A DNA stretch of 64,000 nucleotides from Acanthosepion lycidas (taxonomy: Eukaryota; Mollusca; Cephalopoda; Sepiida; Sepiidae). This document shows, piece after piece, positions 57,374 to 64,000 of this stretch. The notes beneath the pieces were generated by a model. The model ran no database searches. It was not told the DNA's origin and worked only from the letters and a program-made list of their open reading frames with translations. The stretch spans positions 47,923,377 to 47,987,376 of the forward strand of contig OZ010600.1 of assembly GCA_963932145.1 (NCBI GenBank), given 5' to 3'. The position numbers were made by a program, and so were the translations under genes. Numbering within the stretch: the first letter of the stretch is position 1; each line of letters opens with the position of its first letter.

Positions 57374-58700
57374 ATTCTCCGGCCTTTTAAAAGTATATGC
57401 TTCATCCTGTAATGTTCAAATTTAATTTCAAATGCAGCATGAATCTTTGTCACTTGGATCTATGAATTGTTCTTTTTTTTATTTTTATTTAATCATTTCA
57501 GCTCGGGCAAGTCAATAAAGCCGCTAAGACGCAAGAGGTTACTGAGTGCGAAAGCATATAAGAATTCCATTTGAATAATTCATAGAATAAAGTTAGGACA
57601 AAACAGTTGAATCGGTTATTAAGCACTAAGGAACGAAGTTACACGTGTTTGTGCGTGTCGGAAGAACAGTTTTTAAATATTGTCATATTTGTACCTAAAT
57701 TTCCTTTTAGTGATGAGGACGAACATGTGTCTGGGCAGGTGCGTTCAAACGAGTCCAGTAAGGACAAAAAGAAAAAAAAAAAAAAAAAAAAATAGGCTTG
57801 CTTGAACATAATTTAGGGTAAGAAAGAAATGACCTCTGATGAACGTGGGGAGAGGTTGGTGACCTTTCCCTTAACTTTTCACTCCCAACCGAAGGAAATA
57901 GTAGCCCCTCTTTAGAAGGTTCGATGAAAAAAATATATATGATGAAACTTTACTGAAGTCCAAGCAATTAAGAAGAATATACCCACAGAAAAAAAAAACT
58001 TTACCAGTTTAAGTAGAAGAAAAAAAAAAAAAAAAGTAATCAAATTTGTGATGGAACTCAAGTTTTCAACATGGGGATCAACAATAAAAAAACTAGATAT
58101 GTTACATATTTTTCAAAACATAATAATTCTTTATGTATTCGTTTTAATGGTTAATGATATACATATATAATTTTGTAACCAAGTTTTCTTTAAGGCTATC
58201 ATATCTATACTAATATCTACACTTATCCCTCTACATATCTATCTAGCAGCTAGCTACATAGCTATCTGTCTAAATCTATCTACACATTCATCTACCTATA
58301 AAACCGCCAACTTACCATTAAATACTTGGGTATATTTTAAATGCTATATCCGAGCTGTAATAAAAGTCAAACGCCTCGACCCACGGCCTTGCACTGACGA
58401 AAGGTCTGCTACTATCCGTGGAGAAATGAGAGTCGTGCGCGTAGAAAAAAAAAATAGCAAGAGAAAACTCATTACTGAACTGGTCTTTCTGCCTCAAGTT
58501 CACCTGTCTTGTTTAGTGAAGGCTCATAATTCCCCTTCCAGCCGACGACTCGTTCACTTTACCTAACGAGATCATATTGCCTTCGTTCGGACAAGCCGTG
58601 TACTTGGTAGTAATTTTAAATATGAAATAATGAAAAAAAATGAAAGTCATAATAGAAATATTTGTAGATAATTTTATTTATGCATATGCTGTTTATTAAG
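57374..58700. other. Mostly unassigned
   Basis: LINE-B tail scrap at 57485-57560 (minus; GCCGCTAAGACGCAAGAGGT), a poly-A at 57766-57793 and degenerate CTAT/CTAC repeats at 58195-58300. Confidence 0.4.
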
Positions 58701-58860
58701 CTGACTGTTCCATGGCGAATTGCGTGCCTACGATAATGATATTTAAAATGCTTAATTCGACCTAGTGAGGATCGAATTCACTTGAGCAATAATGGTTCGA
58801 AAGATCCGAGTTACCTGTTGATCTGCCCAACCCAATACAGCATAAAGTCAACTACGAAGG
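58700..58860 (-). mobile_element. Probable SINE-3-like fragment
   Basis: CGACCTAGTGAGGATCGAAT is the antisense B-box region of family 3; the rest is diverged. Confidence 0.35.
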
Positions 58861-59500
58861 AATAAAAGTAGGAATATTGTGTCGCGTCCATTTTTAAGAT
58901 GGAACTGACCTTGAAAAATCAGTATTCAAACTTCTGGCATATATGGGCCCGAACACAAATAGTAAGTATCCGATTTAGAAGAAAAAAAACAAAAACGACT
59001 TACTCCACGCTTTATAAAATTAAGGGGGAAAAAAAAAACAAAAAAAACCCTCACTTCAAAAGGCTTTTTTTTTTTTTTTTTTTTTTTTCAGTGGGTAAGA
59101 TCAACCCTTAATGTGAAAGCCATGCCGTACTGAGGTAAATAGATGTTTCTTTAAAAACTTCACCGTGGTCAGCAAAAAAGCTTAGCTTTATATATATATA
59201 TATATATTATATATATAATATATATATATTTATACACACAACAACGACAGGCACATTTGATTTTCGTCTCTTGAGAATACGAGTTCCATTTCATTAAGAG
59301 TTTGTTTAAATTTTTGTTAATTTTATTTCCTATCATGGAAGATAAATTATTCGCATTTAAAAGTGATTTATCTTCAGCCACAAATATTTTGTATTTTTTT
59401 CAGCATTCAAATAAGTGGCCGAGATAATGACGTGTTGAATATTGGCGCTAGAAGTTGGAGTTTAATTTTTTAAAATCCAGACTTTCGTAATATTGTTTTT
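58861..59500. other. No recognised gene
   Basis: A-runs, T-run (59066-59089) and AT-rich repeat at 59188-59232. Confidence 0.4.
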
Positions 59501-59507
59501 TCTACAC

Positions 59508-59562
59508 AGGTAGGCTTCTTCTACTCGGAAGATTGACGCAATACAGTCTTCTTCCTCTTTAC
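59508..59562 (+). repeat. Short repeat R50, copy a
   Basis: AGGTAGGCTTCTTCTACTCG then GAAGATTGACGCAATACAGT. See the cluster finding for the other copies. Confidence 0.6.
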
Positions 59563-59724
59563 TGAACTTAATAAAATCTGGAAATCATGTGGAATAATAA
59601 AATGCAAAATGAAACAATGACTTCGCCTCGGAATATGGCCCAGAAAAATAAAACTACATAGTAGCGACGTCGTTGAGAGCCAGGAAACGTGGTTTAGGTT
59701 ATGATATAAACAAAACAAAAAGAT

Positions 59725-59950
59725 ATCCCTCAGACTCAGTGGAAACGGGCGAGTAATAAGTGAGCAATACTAAAAATCAGAACTAGACGAGTAGATATGG
59801 TCAGAGAAATGAGAACGGTCTACCAAATTCAAAATTTCCTGAAAGTTACTCGGACTGGCAAGCACATAGGGAGCAGAATGGCCAACATTTTTGATAACAA
59901 CAGAGATGAGGAGAACAGTTCTAATGTAAATCGTTATGAAGTGGTATTTC
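59725..59950 (+). mobile_element. SINE-1 partial copy
   Basis: ACTCAGTGGAAACGGGCGAG, AACTAGACGAGTAGATATGG, GAGAACGGTCTACC and CAACAGAGATGAGGAGAACA; hammerhead-like block decayed. Confidence 0.55.
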
Positions 59951-60177
59951 CTTCAGCGGTAGTTGTTTATCTCGCATGCCAAGGGGTGCCCTACCCTTAC
60001 TGCCTAGGCATTTATATAGTTTATGCCTTTGAAATGCTAATTAATTTACATATTACTACATAAATAAAATAAAAAACACGATCGATTATGCAAATCAATC
60101 CAGCCAAACATATCTGAAAAACTGATATCATAAATTTTATTCAATTTATCACGAATAATCTGAAAAGAAGAGGAAGG

Positions 60178-60179
<2 letters not shown>

Positions 60180-60228
<49 letters not shown>
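60180..60228. repeat. (AAT)n microsatellite
   Basis: Fifteen units. Confidence 0.95.
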
Positions 60229-60229
<1 letters not shown>

Positions 60230-60895
60230 GTTATAATAACAATAATAATTAATGTTTATAATAATAATAGAGGTCTGGGTATCTTTTCCTCAGCTCCTTT
60301 GTATTGTCAATTTTTATTTCCATTTGAGCGCGCAATACCTGCTTCTTAATGCGCAAGCGCCCGGTACAAACAGCCTGCCGGCTCACTGATTTACTCAAAC
60401 AGTCGAAAATATTCATGGCTTATTTTATAAATAATAAGATACCATAAAAGAAAACAATTCTTGACACAAACTGAGGTCTTTATGCAAGATTGTGAATTTG
60501 TCCTCTCTCTTTTGGCCCGTCCCGGCAGGTTTATTGTTTAATTTTACCGAATAATTTTGTATGGTAGAATAAATAACCTGTAGCTTTAGTTAGTAGCATA
60601 TTTCCCCTTTTCGAACAGGACCTGTGTTCTAGTTCGTGTAAAATGCCAGGATTCTGAATACTCATTTTTAAAAGGTACAGGCTCTCCCCACTTAATGTAA
60701 TATAATCTTCCAGTACTTTTAATTTAAAAAAAGCTGTCTCAAGAGGAATGTAGTGACGTATTCACTGACGTCATGTCTAGACTTAAAGTTGATAGAATTT
60801 AAAAATCAATCAAAAACTTGAATTTATTTTAATTATTCCTACCCGCACACAAAATTACAGAAATAAACTAGAAATAATTTTACTTCAACCATAAA
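60229..60895. other. No recognised gene; CRE-like palindrome
   Basis: TGACGTCA at 60766-60773 preceded by TGACGTA at 60753-60760. Otherwise unassigned. Confidence 0.4.
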
Positions 60896-60904
60896 AAAAA
60901 AAAT

Positions 60905-61212
60905 CTGCCTGAATTTAGTAATTGTGAGTTCAAACCTTGGTTCGGGCAGTGTGTGCTTGACTCATTGGAAACGGAGTAAGCAATAAGTGAGTAGAACTAA
61001 AATAAAAACTATACGAGATATCCCTAGACATAGGCAGTGAGACGTGAACAATCTACTTTCGTAGATTAAATAAAGGGTTCAGTTCGGAATTTTCTGTAGG
61101 TTACCCGGAGCGGCATACACCTGATGAAAGCCGGTGAGTCAACGCTCGAAACGTTGTTATAAGAACAATAAAGATAAGAACAATAGTCCGAATGTAAATA
61201 GTGTAAATAAAA
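60905..61212 (+). mobile_element. tRNA-derived SINE, family 1
   Basis: GAGTTCAAACCTTGGTTCGG (B box), ACTATACGAGATATCCCTAG, AACAATCTACTTTCGTAG, hammerhead-like block 61115-61162, tail AACAATAGTCCGAATGTAAA. Confidence 0.7.
61115..61162 (+). ncRNA. Hammerhead-like motif in SINE-1 (copy S5), canonical CTGATGA
   Basis: CTGATGA (61121-61127) is exactly the hammerhead consensus, followed by the extra A. Helix II is weak (GAG with CTC). Then GAAACGTT (61148-61155). Confidence 0.35.
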
Positions 61213-61232
61213 AAAATAACTTGTTACAATTA

Positions 61233-61417
61233 CAGTGTAACCCGGATATAAGAGAGTTGCCGGGACAGGAGAAGAAGTCTCTTATATCCGAGTTTCTCTT
61301 ATATCCGGGTTTGGTCTATTTTGTTTAGGTAAGTATGGCTCTAATTTGGGACCAGAGAAAATCTCTCTTATATCCGGGTTGCTCTTATAACCGGGTCTCT
61401 TATATCCGGGTTACACT
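61233..61417. mobile_element. Pogo-type MITE, about 185 bp
   Basis: CAGTGTAACCCGGATATAAG at the left with TA before it; right end GGGTTACACT lacks the final G. Internal TTGGTCTATTTTGTTTAGGT is shared with 24391-24557. The right arm has an extra repeat of the CTTATATCCGGG motif. Confidence 0.85.
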
Positions 61418-62120
61418 ACCTCTTCCTATATTAAAGAGAAATCTGATAGATATTATTCTGAGATTCTTACACAGAGATATTTTCGAATATATTTTCTCCG
61501 TGATGTTTTCTGTAGCATCTGAGGACGTAATTGTAACAAATTTATTTTTCTTTGGTCAAATACAGTTATTTCTAATTTATTTTTAAATTAAATTTGTCCA
61601 ATAATTTTAATTCGTTTAAATCATAACTAAATGTAACGTCATCGAATATATCATTACATCCCTGTCGGGACCGCTTCTTTATAAAAGTACCAGGTCTTCC
61701 TATTCCCATTCCTCTCCACTTAGACTTGTTAGATTTCAAGTAAAATAACAAATTATTAAGGAGTTTGTGAAATCAGTTATTGTTGAATGAGGCGCGAAAA
61801 TATTTTGCTTCCATTTCAGACAAATTTAAATTTGTGGTGTCATTTTTAAAAACTTTTCCTCTCTCCATAAAAATAAAGAGTTAATCTTTAGAGAGAAAAA
61901 AAAAAATTTTTTTTTCCCTCCAATTCAATTAAGAATAATTTAAAAGATATAAAATAATTTTAAAATTTGACGCTGGGTGCAATTTAACTTTCAATCAGTC
62001 AGTAAAAACACTCAAAAGTAACAAATATGTGTGGCCAGTTCGTAGCTTAAGTCGCATATTTCAAACTCCTAATGTTGTCATTGGTTGGTGTTCAAACCAA
62101 GGTGAAAACAAATAGAATAT

Positions 62121-62350
62121 AGGCAGGCAAGCGCTTCCCTTTTCCTTGGAAAGTTGACGCAACACATTCTTCCTTCCAAATTTTCTTCATGTGTCTTTGT
62201 ATCGTATTTAAGTAGTCACACTCATATTTCCTACCGATGTTCATGGTAAATGTTTTTTTTTATATCCATGTTAAAGAAAAAAGGATAATGTTTATTTTCT
62301 AGACAGGCAGACTCTTCCCACTTACAAGATTGGCGGAACACAATCTTCCC
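62121..62350 (+). repeat. Short repeat R50, copies b and c
   Basis: AGGCAGGCAAGCGCTTCCCT with GAAAGTTGACGCAACACATT (62121-62178), and ACAGGCAGACTCTTCCCACT with AAGATTGGCGGAACACAATC (62302-62355). Confidence 0.6.
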
Positions 62351-62969
62351 ACTGCATTCCATTAACCATTAACCTTGATCAATTGCGGAGTCTTTTGTTC
62401 AGGGCTTAAACAGACTAGGTTCAGTAAAATCAAAACATATTTTCATCGATATTGTACTAAAAAGGTTACCATAAAGAAGAAACACCTGTTTTACACACAC
62501 AAAAAGAAGGTATTATTAGCCGACCATCAGTGCGACCTATGATTTTCAAATACACACAAACGTACATACATACATACAAACAGAGAACGAGCATTAACTG
62601 AACGTATATGTAAATACTTTGTATGTCTCCATCAAAAGAGGGAGTTATTTCTAAATGCGCATTATTTGAAGTGATACACAGGTAACGAGAAGCAAACACA
62701 TGTGTTATATATCACACACACGCACAGTCATGATACTATCCAGCCAAATAAATAGAAAATGAAAATAAGAAGATTGTGTAGCACCAAAGAGAAAGTTAAT
62801 TTTTTTTTAGTGCCTAGCCTTGGCGATCGCTAACAGTATTCGAAATTCTGACTTTTTAACAGAGTTCAAATCATTACCTATGTCGTCAGTGAAGAAAAAT
62901 ATGGATATACAGGCGACGACCTAAAATTATTCATAACACAGTCTAAGATATTTGCTGTGTTTAGTTTAA

Positions 62970-63035
62970 ACGTGAAACAGAAGACTGTATTACGCCAATC
63001 TTTTTTTAAGTGACCAGCCTACCATGGAAATCAGT
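62970..63035 (-). repeat. Short repeat R50, copy f
   Basis: Minus strand: GGTAGGCTGGTCACTT then AAGATTGGCGTAATACAGTC-TTC. Confidence 0.6.
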
Positions 63036-63064
63036 ATTTAATTTTTTTTTAAAACTCTGTTCGA

Positions 63065-63300
63065 ACACTGTCTACTGGCGCTAGTTCGAAATAGGTAACT
63101 ACATTTCACAGTGCTCGCTTATTTTGATCTTGTGCCAGATTTAGCTAGCTTTGCAAACAGTAAAGCGGCTTGTCCTGGGTTAATAGTAAATAAGATAGTT
63201 GAGCATACAATTACTGTTAGTGTTATTATACTTTGATTTCGATCTTCATTGGGTGACCCACATATATGGCCTTGTGCCAAACTAAGGTTAATTTAGTAGG
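63065..63300 (+). mobile_element. SINE-3-like degenerate copy or dimer
   Basis: TTGATCTTGTGCCAGATTTA-GCTAG and later GATTTCGATCTTCATTGGGT with GGCCTTGTGCCAAACTAAGG, two versions of the family-3 3' half. Confidence 0.45.
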
Positions 63301-63500
63301 GTTTTGTTTTGGTGGGCGATGCAAATCCGAGCTGAAATGGGATAACGAGAACGAAGGAAGAAAAAAAAATTAAAATAATTGAATTTCTTAATTCGAATCT
63401 CGTAGAAACGAAGAAAATATATATTTACTTAGTTTTTTTTTCTTGCATAAGGCCTTAGAAAGAAAGAAAGAAAGAGAGAAAGAAAGGAAATGAAACTTAC

Positions 63501-63570
63501 CTGCTGTTGTAGATGGAAGGAAAATTCCAAAGAAAAGTCCCAACAAAGGCAATCCACGAGTAAGTCCCAT
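63501..63570 (-). CDS. First coding exon: signal peptide of a secreted or membrane discoidin-domain protein
   Basis: Read on the minus strand, ATG at 63570-63568 opens 23 codons beginning MGLTRGLPLLGLFFG and ending PSTTA. This is a positively charged start, a hydrophobic core and a small-residue exit typical of a signal peptide, with likely cleavage after TTA. One extra base (G) follows, then the donor GTAAGT, so the exon ends in phase 1. The phase-1 exon at 2021-2226 completes the split codon to Val, giving the order signal peptide, Val, Cys, discoidin domain. The bases just before the ATG read TGTTTCAG, which resembles a splice acceptor, so an untranslated exon may lie upstream. In-frame ATGs at 63642 and 63690 would add 24 to 40 residues; I prefer the inner one because it makes a normal signal peptide. 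The link to the other exon is inference. Confidence 0.72.
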
Positions 63571-64000
63571 CTGAAACACAGTATGAGGTAGTTGACAAAA
63601 GTAATGTCCACTTTGTTTTTTCTGACGTAAAGACATATCCATTTCGTATATATTTCTCTGGCGATTTAAAAAAAAAACAACAAAAAACAATACACACCAG
63701 AGAGAAGGAAAAAATGTTTCTTTTCAAAAACACAACAGATATTTTCTTTAAAAAGAACTGAAGAAAAAACACAATTTCCGCGCAAAAGAAAAAGTGCGTC
63801 GGAAACTTTCTACTGTTTAGTTTTAAGTGTGTGTCGATTGTTGTTACTTACTAGCAAGTGAGAAAGGAAAAAGATAGAGAGAAAGAGAACAAAGTACTTC
63901 GTTAAGGCTGCTTTTATCTTAACGTTTGGTCAGGCAGGGGGCTCGCGTCGTACCGCAAATTCCCACTAAGACACGCATCCCACCAGTTCACAAATTTTGT
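63571..64000 (-). promoter_or_regulatory. Probable 5' untranslated and promoter-side sequence of the discoidin gene
   Basis: Upstream of the signal-peptide ATG on the minus strand are pyrimidine-rich stretches, a TATA-like GATAAAAG near 63911-63918 and a more GC-rich patch with several CpGs at about 63925-63965. A start site cannot be fixed from sequence alone, and the CAG before the ATG means part of this may be an upstream intron. Confidence 0.3.

Overview
This is a piece of a large, AT-rich animal genome. The transposon mixture (several non-LTR LINE families, Penelope-like elements, mariner, pogo and hAT relics, tRNA- and 5S-derived SINEs, many long (AT)n runs) suggests a lophotrochozoan, perhaps a cephalopod mollusc. 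That assignment is inference from the overall look and is not proven by any one sequence.

Only one host gene is supported, on the minus strand. At the right end (63501-63570) lies an exon encoding a 23-residue signal peptide, ending at a GTAAGT donor in phase 1. At the left end (2021-2226) lies an exon with the first 68 or so residues of an F5/8 type C (discoidin) domain. It starts at a TTTTCAG acceptor in phase 1 and ends at a GTACGT donor in phase 0. The phases fit, and the joined order (signal peptide, then Cys at the start of a discoidin domain) makes biological sense. Most of the window would then be a single intron of about 61.3 kb. The rest of the domain lies off the left edge and the promoter probably lies in or beyond the right edge.

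The intron is filled with decayed mobile elements. From left to right: a mariner transposase relic (0.8-1.2 kb); LINE 3' pieces (1.6-1.9, 4.4-4.9, 5.5-6.0, 6.8-7.7 kb, the last split by a SINE); an inverted SINE head (7.8 kb); three same-strand pieces of a 'GALGTV'-type LINE (10.3-13.2 kb); a hairpin next to a perfect 80-bp mariner MITE (15.1-15.3 kb); a Penelope-like element (PLE) with GIY-YIG and hammerhead-like motifs (15.7-16.3 kb); a second PLE between two opposed hammerhead-like motifs (20.6-21.1 kb); a pogo-type MITE (21.2-21.6 kb); a hAT element with a nested mariner MITE (23.1-24.0 kb); a pogo-type MITE inside a 5S SINE (24.4 kb); LINE and SINE pieces at 27.8-34.8 kb; a second mariner transposase relic (37.8-38.2 kb); a 29-bp minisatellite (38.8-39.0 kb); foldback elements (41.5, 44.0 kb); a PLE tail (48.1-48.5 kb); two full-length 5S-tRNA SINEs (50.2, 55.2 kb); hAT-like ends (55.7-57.4 kb); and a cluster of a short repeat (59.5-63.0 kb).

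The most interesting signal is a recurring hammerhead-ribozyme-like core: TGATGA or CTGAAGA, an extra A, a helix with covarying arms, then GAAAC and a GTC-type cleavage site. It occurs at the ends of the PLE copies and also in the body of a tRNA-derived SINE family. Stem III is a short palindrome (ACGCGT or ACGT), as expected for hammerheads that act as dimers.
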